Shown: piece after piece, positions 9,731 to 18,211 of the stretch | How the letters are laid out: the number at the start of each line of letters is the position of its first letter | How positions within the stretch are numbered: the first letter of the stretch is position 1 | Assembly (NCBI RefSeq): GCF_002356295.1 | Contig: NZ_AP018042.1 | Coordinates: 744,001-808,000, forward strand | From: Labilibaculum antarcticum | GTDB taxonomy: Bacteria > Bacteroidota > Bacteroidia > Bacteroidales > Marinifilaceae | Length of the DNA stretch: 64,000 nt | Direction of reading: 5' to 3' | The notes under the pieces: model-generated | Database searches by the model: none | What the model was told of the DNA's origin: nothing | What the model saw: the letters and a program-made list of their open reading frames with translations, nothing else | Position numbers and translations under genes: made by a program

Positions 9731-9796
9731 CTTTACAGTTATCGGTGAACAGTTTCAGTGAGCAGTTGTCAATTATCAGCTTACTGGATTCTGTTA

Positions 9797-9934
9797 TTAC
9801 TTTTTCTTTTTCGAATCGCACAAACTCTTGGCTTTCTTAGCCACACGATTGCATTTTTTACAGACAAAATTCTCCGCATTGCAAATTTCTTCTGCATACT
9901 CCTCCGGAGATAATTTACAACGTTTCTTGCCCAT
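9797..9934 (-). CDS. 45-residue basic, cysteine-rich small protein
   Basis: A very short gene between the kinase-RapZ gene and the nucleotidyltransferase. Its ATG (9934) lies one base after the TAG of the upstream gene (TAGCATG), a typical coupling arrangement. The product starts MGKKRCKLSPEEYAEEICN and has five cysteines, two in a CKKC pair (FVCKKCNR), plus a Lys-rich end. The pattern suggests a small metal-binding knuckle or RNA/protein-binding peptide. Translation is clean to a TAA at 9797. I do not recognise a named family. Confidence 0.65.
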   Translation of the reverse strand: MGKKRCKLSPEEYAEEICNAENFVCKKCNRVAKKAKSLCDSKKKK

Positions 9935-9935
9935 G

Positions 9936-11420
9936 CTATTTCCCTTCTATTTCTCGTTCAATGTGCTTTAAGCTGATATTCACATCGAATTTTTCACGCA
10001 AATGTTTTGCTAAACTCTCCGCTGAAAAAACCGAACGATGCCTACCTCCTGTACAACCAAAATTCACCTGTAAATTGGCGAAATTTCGACTGATGTATTT
10101 ATCCACACTCATATCGATAAGACTATATACAGAACTTAAAAATTCATCCATTTCGCTCTGTTCCTTGAAAAATTCAATTACTGGCTGATCTTTCCCGGTC
10201 ATCTCAACATATTCCTGATATCTTCCCGGATTGTGAATGGCTCGGCAATCGAAAACAAAACCTCCTCCATTGGTTGTTTTGTCTAATGGAATTCCTCTTC
10301 GGTACGAAAAACTATTAATTTCGATATGAAGTTTTGGCTTATCTTCCTTGCCTACACTTTTCAAAAAATCAGAAGAAATTACAGATTTAAGTGCTTTCAC
10401 CAATTCCGGTAGTTCTACAGGAATATCCATTCTGTCCAATATGGTTTCCAAATTTTTCAGCGCAAATGGAATCGATTTTAAGAAATGATCTTTTCTCTCA
10501 TAAAAACCTCTGAATCCATACGCTCCCATTGCCTGCATGATTCGAATCAAAACATAGCCCTGGAAAAATGAAACAAAAGCTTTTGGATCTATTTCCTGTA
10601 CTTTTTGAATCTCCTCCAAATAAAATGCCAACAACTCGTCGCGCACTTCTTGTGGTAAATCAGCCTTAGCATCGTAAAGCAATGAGGCCAAATCGTATTG
10701 AAGAGCTCCCTTTCTGCCTCCCTGATAATCTATAAACCATGGTTCACCATTTACCAGCATGATATTTCTCGATTGAAAATCCCGATACAAAAAATAATCC
10801 CGGGGAGCATCTAACAAATAATCTGAGAATTTTTGAAAATCATTCTCGAGCAACTGCTCATCAAAGGGAATTTTTGCCAATTTCAGGAAATAGTATTTGA
10901 AATAATGTAAATCCCAAATCATCGATTGCTTATCGAAACTATCTCGAGGATAGCAAACGGTATAATCCAACCCCTTTTCCCCCTCCTTCTGAAAACGTAC
11001 CAATTGAGAAATAATCTTTTTATAAATCACGATTAAATCGTTGGCAAAACCCTCACCAACTCTCAAATGTAAAATGTAATCAAACAAGGTGGTATTGCCT
11101 AGATCCTGTAAAAGATAGATGTCTTGTTCGCTATTCTCGCAATAAATTTCAGGAACAGATAAGCCTTTGGATGCAAAATATTTGCTGAAACTAAGAAAAG
11201 CAGTATTCTCTTTTTTATCTGCATTATAAGCACCTAAAGCGGTTCTTTTTTCACCAACTAATCGAATGTATTCACGATAGGAACCTGATTGAGGTAAAAT
11301 TTCTGTTTCAACTACTTTATCATCTGCCCAATCTTCAAACAGTTGAATTAGAGCGATTTTTGTTTCTTCTTTCAAATCGTATATATTTTGATTGCCTTTG
11401 GCGTTTTCTTCTGGATACAA
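9936..11420 (-). CDS. AmgK-like sugar kinase fused to a RapZ C-terminal domain
   Basis: Residues 1 to about 330 are an aminoglycoside-phosphotransferase-fold kinase with the catalytic block LYRDFQSRNIM and the metal-binding FIDYQGGRKGA, the pattern of AmgK (anomeric MurNAc/GlcNAc kinase). Residues about 355-494 match the C-terminal half of RapZ, including FGCTGGRHRSVFSAESL (E. coli RapZ has a near-identical GCTGGKHRS block). The RapZ N-terminal Walker domain is absent. In E. coli the RapZ C-terminal domain senses glucosamine-6-phosphate and binds RNA. With the MurU-like gene downstream this suggests recycling of cell-wall amino sugars with built-in metabolite sensing. The only in-frame start is TTG at 11420, just after a stop, so the N-terminus is uncertain. 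Confidence 0.85.
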   Translation of the reverse strand: MYPEENAKGNQNIYDLKEETKIALIQLFEDWADDKVVETEILPQSGSYREYIRLVGEKRTALGAYNADKKENTAFLSFSKYFASKGLSVPEIYCENSEQDIYLLQDLGNTTLFDYILHLRVGEGFANDLIVIYKKIISQLVRFQKEGEKGLDYTVCYPRDSFDKQSMIWDLHYFKYYFLKLAKIPFDEQLLENDFQKFSDYLLDAPRDYFLYRDFQSRNIMLVNGEPWFIDYQGGRKGALQYDLASLLYDAKADLPQEVRDELLAFYLEEIQKVQEIDPKAFVSFFQGYVLIRIMQAMGAYGFRGFYERKDHFLKSIPFALKNLETILDRMDIPVELPELVKALKSVISSDFLKSVGKEDKPKLHIEINSFSYRRGIPLDKTTNGGGFVFDCRAIHNPGRYQEYVEMTGKDQPVIEFFKEQSEMDEFLSSVYSLIDMSVDKYISRNFANLQVNFGCTGGRHRSVFSAESLAKHLREKFDVNISLKHIEREIEGK

Positions 11421-11618
11421 ATCTACAAAAAGATCTTATACCGATTGGATAAATTAGTGGGCTACTTTCGCTACGCTCAACATAGCGTCCTATTTATTCC
11501 ATCGGCATTAGACCGAGTTTTTTTCGCTCGCCTCGGCTCACTAATTGTTCAAAATGGTATAATAATGCTGGTATGTACTTAGCTCGTAATCTTTCAAAAT
11601 AAAGTTTCCAAACTCATT

Positions 11619-12299
11619 TTAGCGTAAAAATATATAACACAACAAAACTTCCACCAATAAGGCTGGAAGCATATTTAACACTTTTATTTTCTTTATTTCA
11701 AGAATACTTATTCCTAGGCCTATGATTAAAACGCCGCCAACTCCAGCAATTTCGGTAATTATTACTTCAGGAATTACACCTCCAAACAAAGCAGCCAATA
11801 AGGTTAATCCTCCTTGATATATCAATAAGGGAATTACAGAGAATAGTACTCCAACTCCCATTACAGCAGCTAATGCAACGGCCGAAAATCCATCCATCAT
11901 CGATTTGGTTAACAGAAGAGTAGGTTCATTTCCCATTCCTTCTTCCATGCTTCCCAAAATCGTCATGGCGCCCAAACAAAACAACATGAATGAGGTAACA
12001 AAACCTGTAGAAAACTTATCGTCTTTACTTCCAATTTTCTTTTTTAACAACTCACTTAAATTTTCAACACGATCTTCTAAACGCAAAAACTCACCAATCA
12101 GCGCACCTACAACTAAGCTGAACACCATAATCAATAACTCGTTAGCCTTTAGAGCCATACTCACACCAAGATATAATGTAAAAATTCCAATGGCTTGAAA
12201 AACGATTTTAAACATGCGCTCGGGAATTCTGGTTCTAAATATCAGTCCCAAACTTCCGCCTACTAAAATGGCAACTACATTTACCAGAGTTCCGATCAT
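11619..12299 (-). CDS. DUF554 family membrane protein
   Basis: A 226-residue protein beginning MIGTLVNVVAILVGGSLG, the hallmark of DUF554 (YdfK-type) membrane proteins, with Gly-rich transmembrane helices and the conserved mid-region SMMDGFSAVALAAVMGVGV. About six helices are predicted by eye. The function is unknown; family members are proposed transporters or channels without experimental proof that I know of. The gene stands alone between the kinase-RapZ operon and the catabolic operon terminator. The 198-bp gap before the kinase-RapZ gene (11421-11618) holds only low-complexity sequence with a FRYAQHS-type false frame. Confidence 0.85.
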   Translation of the reverse strand: MIGTLVNVVAILVGGSLGLIFRTRIPERMFKIVFQAIGIFTLYLGVSMALKANELLIMVFSLVVGALIGEFLRLEDRVENLSELLKKKIGSKDDKFSTGFVTSFMLFCLGAMTILGSMEEGMGNEPTLLLTKSMMDGFSAVALAAVMGVGVLFSVIPLLIYQGGLTLLAALFGGVIPEVIITEIAGVGGVLIIGLGISILEIKKIKVLNMLPALLVEVLLCYIFLR

Positions 12300-12361
12300 A
12301 AAATGATTTTATTTTGAAAGACTAAATTTAATAGAAAAACAGTAAAGTCAACGATTTGAAA

Positions 12362-12395
12362 CAAAAAAACCGAAACCTAATAAATAGGCCTCGGT
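12362..12395 (-). terminator. Terminator of the anhydro-galactose catabolic operon
   Basis: On the minus strand a 10-bp stem (ACCGAGGCCT pairing with AGGTTTCGGT through two G-U pairs; arms 12386-12395 and 12369-12378) is followed by seven T. It lies about 30 bp after the permease stop codon. Confidence 0.8.
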
Positions 12396-12425
12396 CAACT
12401 AACTATATACTATATCTAAAAAATT

Positions 12426-13439
12426 TCACATTACTCCCTGACTATTACCTAAGGCAATAATTACAACTCCAATAATCATACAAGCAAGCCCTATGTATAA
12501 ATACAATCTTGCTTTCCCCGATGCTTTCACCCACTCTCGGGTAAGTAAACCGCCAACAATTGCAACAGCTACTGAGGTGGTGTTAAAAATTGCATATCCA
12601 ACTGTATTTCCTGCTTTTCCAAGCTTAAAGGCAGCATAAGCAAATGTTGCTGATGCCGCAAAATTTAAAACGGCCATGCCAAGAATAAGCAATGTATTCT
12701 TTCCTAAGTGAGCTGTTTTAAAATTCTTCCACAATCCCTGTTGTGTCAATTTAACGATGAAATAAGGCGTTACCACCAATCCTCCACATACATAAATTAC
12801 AAACATTACTGCCACTGATGTTACCCATTCCGGGTTTCCTGCAGCCTGACATGCTTCATGTAAATAAGGACGACCCAATGCATTGGCGAAACTAAATCCG
12901 GTAGCTAATAAACCACCAACTACAGCAATTACAATTCCCTTAGTCATTGATACCTTTTCACTTGTACTATCGGCCTTTTCATCCGACTCTCTTGTTATAC
13001 CGGCTTTTCCATTCATAACAACACCGATCAATACAACGGCTATCCCTGAAAGAATATAAACAAGTACATTACTAGTAGGAAGTCCATCAACCAAGAATGG
13101 TAATAAAGAACCAACCAATATTACAGTTCCGATAAAAATTGAAAATCCTAAGGAGAGACCAATATAGTTGATTGCTTTTCCCCACATCATAGCACCTAAA
13201 CCCCACATCATACTGGCAATTGCCATTTTCAATAAAATATCGGTTGGAATTCCACTAAGAACACCTCCAAAACCTTTAATTAATAGGGATGCTGAGATAA
13301 TTGGGATTAAAAACATATTTAATGTAAACATGAGTCCCCAGGTGTTCTCAAATGCAAAATCTTTAGTAAATTTTTCAGGTAAAGCATATGTTCCCAGCAT
13401 TAAGCCAGCAAAAATTGCCCAAATAATTCCTTCAATCAT
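12426..13439 (-). CDS. RhaT-family sugar/proton symporter
   Basis: A 337-residue polytopic inner-membrane protein with about ten helices, built like the L-rhamnose/H+ symporter RhaT of the drug/metabolite transporter superfamily (GIIWAIFAGLMLGTYALPEKF start; EAxG-type loops; MMWGLGAMMWGKAINYIG). It is the last gene of the six-gene catabolic operon, 46 bp after galM, and so probably imports a sugar processed by that operon: 3,6-anhydro-L-galactose, galactose or a neoagaro-disaccharide. No rhamnose isomerase or kinase is present nearby, so rhamnose itself is unlikely. The substrate is inferred from position only. Confidence 0.8.
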   Translation of the reverse strand: MIEGIIWAIFAGLMLGTYALPEKFTKDFAFENTWGLMFTLNMFLIPIISASLLIKGFGGVLSGIPTDILLKMAIASMMWGLGAMMWGKAINYIGLSLGFSIFIGTVILVGSLLPFLVDGLPTSNVLVYILSGIAVVLIGVVMNGKAGITRESDEKADSTSEKVSMTKGIVIAVVGGLLATGFSFANALGRPYLHEACQAAGNPEWVTSVAVMFVIYVCGGLVVTPYFIVKLTQQGLWKNFKTAHLGKNTLLILGMAVLNFAASATFAYAAFKLGKAGNTVGYAIFNTTSVAVAIVGGLLTREWVKASGKARLYLYIGLACMIIGVVIIALGNSQGVM

Positions 13440-13485
13440 GATATTAATATTTTATTAGGTGATTAGCACTTATTTGTCTGTTTGA

Positions 13486-14535
13486 TTAGAATGTCAATCG
13501 AAAAATGGTTTGACTTTCAAATATTTCATCTGGTTTAGTAAACGTTTTTGGGGAACCCTGAATGTTTGGTCCATTTTGGTATCGATGAGTTTCGAAGCAA
13601 AACCCACGGTATTTTCCAAATTGATCACCTGTTTCGCGTTTCAATTCATCGGAAGTATGCATGCCTGTGTAGAATAGCATACATGGTTCAGTAGTTTCTA
13701 CTTCCAATTTACGGCCACTCTTAGGCTCAACAATTTCAGCGACTTTTTGCAATTCGAATTTTGCATCTTCAAATACATAAAAGTGTTCGAAACCGTTTCC
13801 CATTGCCTTGTGAACATCCGAAACGGTTTTACCGCCTCTTAAATCATCCTCTGCATTATCCAAATTCAATACAAGGCCAGTAGCAGCACCAGTAGCATCT
13901 GTTTCCAAACGTTTCCCTGTTAGTACAGATACTTTATGGTTTGTAATGTCCTTTTCAAATCCTGACAAATTAAAGTAAGTATGATTTGTTAATGAAAGTG
14001 GCGTTATCTTATCTGTTGTAGCCTTATAGCTAATGATTATTTCATTTTTATTCGTTAATTGAAAAGTGACAGAAGCCTCAACATTTCCAGGAAAACCTTC
14101 CTCCATGTCTGCACTTTCTACTGTCATTTCCACTCCGACTGCATTGTCACTATTTATTGATTTTGCCTGCCATACTTTCTTATCAAAACCAATTTTACCA
14201 CCATGTAAATTATTATCGACACAATTAGTTGACAGCTGGTATTCTTTCCCGTCCAAAGAAAATTTCGCATTCTTAATTTGAGAACAATATCGACCTACAG
14301 TAGAGCCAAAATAAGGTGAGTTATTAATATACTCTTTTGAAAAGTAAGCATCCAAATTTTCAAAACCACAAACAAGTTCAGTTCTTTCTGAGCTATCTGT
14401 ACTTGGAATAGAAATGGAAGTTATAGTTGCTCCATAATTCATAATTTTCACAACCATTCCATTGTCATTTTCCAATGCAAACAAATCTATTTTACTTTCC
14501 TGATAATCTCCAAAGTAGGTTTTCTGAATTTTCAT
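13486..14535 (-). CDS. galM: Aldose 1-epimerase (galactose mutarotase)
   Basis: Interconverts alpha and beta anomers of hexoses such as galactose in the cytoplasm. The 349 aa carry the family motifs GRYCSQIKNAKFSLDGKEY, the catalytic His pair in NNLHGG and LTNHTYFNLSG, and the catalytic Glu in GFCFETHRYQNGPN. It has no signal peptide, consistent with cytoplasmic action on imported sugar. It lies in the catabolic operon between the cycloisomerase and the permease, where it would serve galactose released together with anhydro-galactose from agar-type oligosaccharides. Confidence 0.92.
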   Translation of the reverse strand: MKIQKTYFGDYQESKIDLFALENDNGMVVKIMNYGATITSISIPSTDSSERTELVCGFENLDAYFSKEYINNSPYFGSTVGRYCSQIKNAKFSLDGKEYQLSTNCVDNNLHGGKIGFDKKVWQAKSINSDNAVGVEMTVESADMEEGFPGNVEASVTFQLTNKNEIIISYKATTDKITPLSLTNHTYFNLSGFEKDITNHKVSVLTGKRLETDATGAATGLVLNLDNAEDDLRGGKTVSDVHKAMGNGFEHFYVFEDAKFELQKVAEIVEPKSGRKLEVETTEPCMLFYTGMHTSDELKRETGDQFGKYRGFCFETHRYQNGPNIQGSPKTFTKPDEIFESQTIFRLTF

Positions 14536-14679
14536 ATTTACTGGGCTAAGAATTATTACGCGTTAAATAATTTATTCAAACGTTTGAGCTAATTCAAACT
14601 TGCCACCAACTCGACAAGTATTGATAAAACTTGCCTATTTATTTCGCAAAAGAGAAGCTGATAAATAAGCAAATGGATA

Positions 14680-15771
14680 TTAAATTTGATAAGGAGCCAA
14701 CTTTCCCCAGTTGAAGGTAACACCTACTCCTGGAGCATCTGAAGCGACTGCTCTGTGGTTTTCAACAACTAATGGGCGTGTTGTATATTCATCGATTGGG
14801 AAGCTATGTACTTCGAGCCAACCGGAATTAACTTGTGATGAAACCAGACTTACATGTAGTTCCTGCATTCCGTGAGAACAAACAGGCATGTTGTATTTCT
14901 GTGACAATTTAGCCGCCTTTAACCATCCTGTAACACCTCCACAATTTGAAGCATCAGGCTGAATATATGACAGTTTAGCTTGTTCGAAGGCATATTCAAA
15001 TTCATGAATGGTATGAAGATTTTCTCCCATAGCCAAAGGCATACCAGTAGCATCCGCTATTTTGGCGAAACCTAAATAGTCATCAGGAATGGTAGGCTCT
15101 TCGAACCAAAGAATATCATACTTTTTAAAAGCATTTGCAGCTTCGATGGCCTTTTCAACACTCATGGAATAATTAGCGTCTACCATGAAAGTCGCATCCG
15201 GTCCTATCAATTCGCGAACAGCCTTAATTCTTTCAATATCCTCTTCGAGATTTTCACGCCCGATCTTTATCTTAACAGCGTTAAATCCTGAAGCCAGATA
15301 TCCTTTTATATTCCCTAACAATTTTTCAAGTGGAAATAACAAATCGATACCTCCACAATATGCTTTACAGCTATTTGAATGGCCACCAGCCATTTTCCAT
15401 AAAGGCAAATTGGCTTTTTTACATTTGATATCCCAAAGGGCAATATCAATAGCCGAAATAGCAAAAGAAGCGATTCCTCCTCTTCCTACATAATGAATAT
15501 GCCATTCCATGAAATCATAAATCTCATCTATATTATCTCCATTTTTTCCAATCATAGCAGGAGCAAAATCATGTTCGATCATGGCTTTAATTGCATGACC
15601 ACCTTTACCACCGGTGTAGGTATAACCTGTTCCTTCGCTACCATCTTCCAACACAACAGTTGCGGTAACCAATTCAAAATGATAATGATCACCATGTTTA
15701 GCATCAGAAAGAACCTCAGGAAGAGGTACTTTAAACAACTGTACTTTTATTTTTGAAATACTACTGCTCAT
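14680..15771 (-). CDS. Enolase-superfamily enzyme, probable 3,6-anhydro-L-galactonate cycloisomerase
   Basis: A 363-residue member of the mandelate racemase/muconate lactonizing enzyme family. The catalytic KxK is in NAVKIKIG, the three metal ligands are in [14 protein letters not shown] and MGENLHT, and the general acid/base pair is in QPDASNCGG and SHGMQE. Family membership alone allows dehydratases of several sugar acids. The neighbours (aldehyde dehydrogenase upstream, then KduD-like SDR and zinc-type dehydrogenase, plus a GH117/GH86 locus) match the known anhydro-L-galactose route in which an enolase-superfamily cycloisomerase opens 3,6-anhydrogalactonate to 2-keto-3-deoxy-L-galactonate. 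The precise reaction is an inference. Confidence 0.82.
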   Translation of the reverse strand: MSSSISKIKVQLFKVPLPEVLSDAKHGDHYHFELVTATVVLEDGSEGTGYTYTGGKGGHAIKAMIEHDFAPAMIGKNGDNIDEIYDFMEWHIHYVGRGGIASFAISAIDIALWDIKCKKANLPLWKMAGGHSNSCKAYCGGIDLLFPLEKLLGNIKGYLASGFNAVKIKIGRENLEEDIERIKAVRELIGPDATFMVDANYSMSVEKAIEAANAFKKYDILWFEEPTIPDDYLGFAKIADATGMPLAMGENLHTIHEFEYAFEQAKLSYIQPDASNCGGVTGWLKAAKLSQKYNMPVCSHGMQELHVSLVSSQVNSGWLEVHSFPIDEYTTRPLVVENHRAVASDAPGVGVTFNWGKLAPYQI

Positions 15772-15808
15772 TCGAAATTAATTGTGAATGTAAATCCTCG
15801 GAATAAAA

Positions 15809-15842
15809 TTTCGTCATCCCCAAGTTATTGGGAATGACGAAA
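15809..15842 (-). repeat. Intercistronic hairpin in the catabolic operon
   Basis: A 13-bp stem (15809-15821 against 15830-15842; minus strand TTTCGTCATTCCC pairing with GGGGATGACGAAA including a G-U) sits between the aldehyde dehydrogenase stop and the cycloisomerase start. It may stabilise or partially terminate the upstream mRNA, or be a REP-like element. The following T-run on the minus strand is weak (AAATTTTATT). Confidence 0.55.
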
Positions 15843-15873
15843 ATATAGTTTTTGGACAACACTATGGGTTTAA

Positions 15874-17331
15874 CTATCCTTTAAATCTTACGTAAAAGGT
15901 TTTCTTTTCGAGATATTGCTCGAAACCATACTTTCCATCCTCACCACCGGTTCCACTCATTTTATATCCATTGTGGAATCCTTGATGCAATTCACCATGG
16001 CCTCTATTCACATAAATCTCACCAAAATCAAGCTCACTGTTACAGTTCATGATACGACTCATGTCATTTGTATAAATCATAGCCGCCAATCCAAACTCAC
16101 AATCATTGGCATATTTCATCACCTCGTCGAAAGTGGAAAATTTAATAACCGGCAGAATTGGGCCAAAAGATTCTTCATGAACAATGGTCATCTCTTGTTT
16201 TACATCCGTAAGAATAGTAGGCTCAAACCAATTTCCTTTTTCGAACTCAGCACCTTCAGGTACTTTTCCGCCATAAGCCAATGTTGCGCCTTCTTTTAAA
16301 CTAACTGCAACCAACTCGTGCATGTGCTTCAATTCCGACTTATTCACTTTTGGTCCCATATCAGAATCAGCAGAAAACGGATCGCCAACCTTAATCTCTT
16401 TTACTTTAGCCAGGAATTTCTCCATGAACTCATCGTAAATATCCTCATGTACATACATGCGTTCGTTGCAAGTACAAACCTGTCCGCAATTATCGAAACG
16501 AGAGTGCAATGCACCAGCTACTGCGGCATCAATATCACAATCATCGAATGCGATGAATGGAGCTTTACCACCTAGTTCAAGCTGAACATGAGCTAAATTC
16601 TCCGAAGCTGCTTTAAAAATAGCTTGTCCCGCAGGAGTACTACCTGTCATGGTCACCATTTTAGTGATTGGATGCTTTACCAAAGCCATTCCCATCGTTC
16701 TACCTGGTCCGGTAAGAATATTTAAAACACCATCAGGAATACCAGCTTTTTTTGCCAGTTCACCCAACATTAATGTACTTAACGGAGTTTCTGTTGTCGG
16801 TTTAATAACCATTGTATTACCTGCTACCAAGGCGGGTCCAATCTTACGTCCAGCCAAAGCAAATGGGAAATTCCAGGCTGTAATGGCAACAACAACACCA
16901 CGAGGTATTTTCTGAATCCAGATTTGTTCATTCTCATTATCCGAAGGAATAATATCTCCTTCGATTCTACGAGCCCACTCACAAGCGTACTCAATAAAAG
17001 AACAGCAAACATCTACCTCAAACTGAGCTACCTTAAAAAGTTTTCCCTGCTCTTTTGTAAGTACAGTAGCCAACTCTTCTCTGTTGTTCTGAATTTCCTG
17101 AATAAAGGCACGAAGCAATTCGGCACGTTTTCTGGCAGGAACTTTCCCCCATGATTTTTGTGCCTTTTCTGCTGCCTCTAAAGCAATTACAGCATCTGCT
17201 TCATCACCGTTGGCAACAATACCAACCAACTCATCGTTTGCCGGATTCAATACATCAGCAGTTTTTCCACTTTTGGATTCTACCCAAGCACCATTTATAT
17301 ATTGACTGAATTTTATTACTTTATTTCCCAT
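15874..17331 (-). CDS. NAD(P)-dependent aldehyde dehydrogenase, probable 3,6-anhydro-L-galactose dehydrogenase
   Basis: 485 residues of the ALDH superfamily, closest by eye to lactaldehyde dehydrogenase AldA. The coenzyme-binding MTGSTPAGQ, the general base in LELGGKAPFIAFDDCD and the nucleophile in NCGQVCTCNERMYVH are all intact. In agar-degrading bacteria a member of this superfamily oxidises 3,6-anhydro-L-galactose to the galactonate, which the downstream cycloisomerase then opens; position and partners support that role. Lactaldehyde or another sugar aldehyde remains possible. The ATG at 17331 is preferred to the start at 17358, whose nine extra residues precede the usual N-terminus. Confidence 0.85.
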   Translation of the reverse strand: MGNKVIKFSQYINGAWVESKSGKTADVLNPANDELVGIVANGDEADAVIALEAAEKAQKSWGKVPARKRAELLRAFIQEIQNNREELATVLTKEQGKLFKVAQFEVDVCCSFIEYACEWARRIEGDIIPSDNENEQIWIQKIPRGVVVAITAWNFPFALAGRKIGPALVAGNTMVIKPTTETPLSTLMLGELAKKAGIPDGVLNILTGPGRTMGMALVKHPITKMVTMTGSTPAGQAIFKAASENLAHVQLELGGKAPFIAFDDCDIDAAVAGALHSRFDNCGQVCTCNERMYVHEDIYDEFMEKFLAKVKEIKVGDPFSADSDMGPKVNKSELKHMHELVAVSLKEGATLAYGGKVPEGAEFEKGNWFEPTILTDVKQEMTIVHEESFGPILPVIKFSTFDEVMKYANDCEFGLAAMIYTNDMSRIMNCNSELDFGEIYVNRGHGELHQGFHNGYKMSGTGGEDGKYGFEQYLEKKTFYVRFKG

Positions 17332-17375
17332 AGTGATCTTATTATATTTCAAGTTCATTTAGAATTTAAGGCAAA

Positions 17376-18146
17376 TTATCGCCCCATCCAGCCTCCATCA
17401 ACTAACAAAATGCTACCGTGCATGTATGATGCAGCTTCAGAGCAAAGAAAAACAGTAGGACCAGCAAAATCAACAGGTTTACCCCATCTTCCAGCAGGAA
17501 TACGAGAAAGTATTTGCTCTGAACGTACAGCATCATTCCGAAGTGCTTCGGTATTATCGGTATCGATATAACCTGGAGCAATCGCATTTACATTAACACC
17601 TTTTGATGCCCATTCGTTAGCAAAAGCCATTGTCATTTGTCCAATTGCACCTTTACTTGCAGCATATCCAGGTACTGTAATACCACCTTGAAAAGTTAAT
17701 AGAGAAGCGGTAAAAACAATTTTACCAGAACCACGTTTAACCATTTCTTTTCCAAACTCACGAGTCAAAATAAATTGAGCATTTTGATTTACTTCAATTA
17801 CTTTATCCCACATTTCATCTGGATGTTCTGCTGCAGGAGCACGCAATATTGTTCCTGCATTATTCACCAAAATATCAACCACCGGATGATCAGCTTTAAC
17901 TTCTTTAATAAATTCGTAAAGCGATGCTCTATCACTAAAATCACAAGTGTAAGCAGTAAATTTTCGACCTAAAGCAGTTACAGCTTTTTCAATCTTGCTT
18001 CCTTTTTTCTCCAAAGAAGCACTAACTCCGATAATATCAGCACCAGCTTCAGCTAAGGCAATTGCCATTCCCATTCCAATACCTCTTTTACAACCTGTTA
18101 CTAAAGCTACTTTTCCTTTTACGCTAAAATTATTTAAAACGCTCAT
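17376..18146 (-). CDS. KduD-like SDR oxidoreductase
   Basis: 256 residues, classical short-chain dehydrogenase. It shows the coenzyme-binding TGCKRGIGMGMA, the NNAG motif, a catalytic Ser in ASLLTFQGG, YAASK (Tyr/Lys) and the end GGWMGR. The segments NTEALRNDAVRSEQILSRIPAGRWG and NVNAIAPGYIDTDNT are very close to KduD (2-dehydro-3-deoxy-D-gluconate 5-dehydrogenase). In the anhydro-galactose pathway such an enzyme would reduce 2,5-diketo-3-deoxygluconate to 2-keto-3-deoxy-D-gluconate, completing a C5 inversion started by the neighbouring zinc-type dehydrogenase. It lies 65 bp after that gene, in the same operon. Confidence 0.86.
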   Translation of the reverse strand: MSVLNNFSVKGKVALVTGCKRGIGMGMAIALAEAGADIIGVSASLEKKGSKIEKAVTALGRKFTAYTCDFSDRASLYEFIKEVKADHPVVDILVNNAGTILRAPAAEHPDEMWDKVIEVNQNAQFILTREFGKEMVKRGSGKIVFTASLLTFQGGITVPGYAASKGAIGQMTMAFANEWASKGVNVNAIAPGYIDTDNTEALRNDAVRSEQILSRIPAGRWGKPVDFAGPTVFLCSEAASYMHGSILLVDGGWMGR

Positions 18147-18211
18147 TATGAATAGTTTATTATTTTATTGTGAACAATTAATTTCTTTTGTTATTTTCTC
18201 TTTGACTATTC

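Noticed and set aside
11388-11582. 64-codon plus-strand frame overlapping the kinase-RapZ start
   Set aside because: The sequence (FRYAQHS, FFARLGSL) looks like translated intergenic repeat; no start signals and no homologous pattern.
12426-13439. True L-rhamnose transporter
   Set aside because: No rhamnose isomerase, kinase or aldolase is nearby; operon context points to anhydro-galactose or galactose.
15809-15842. Full terminator splitting the catabolic operon
   Set aside because: The stem is good but the minus-strand T-run is weak, and the genes on both sides belong to one pathway, so it is listed as an intercistronic hairpin.
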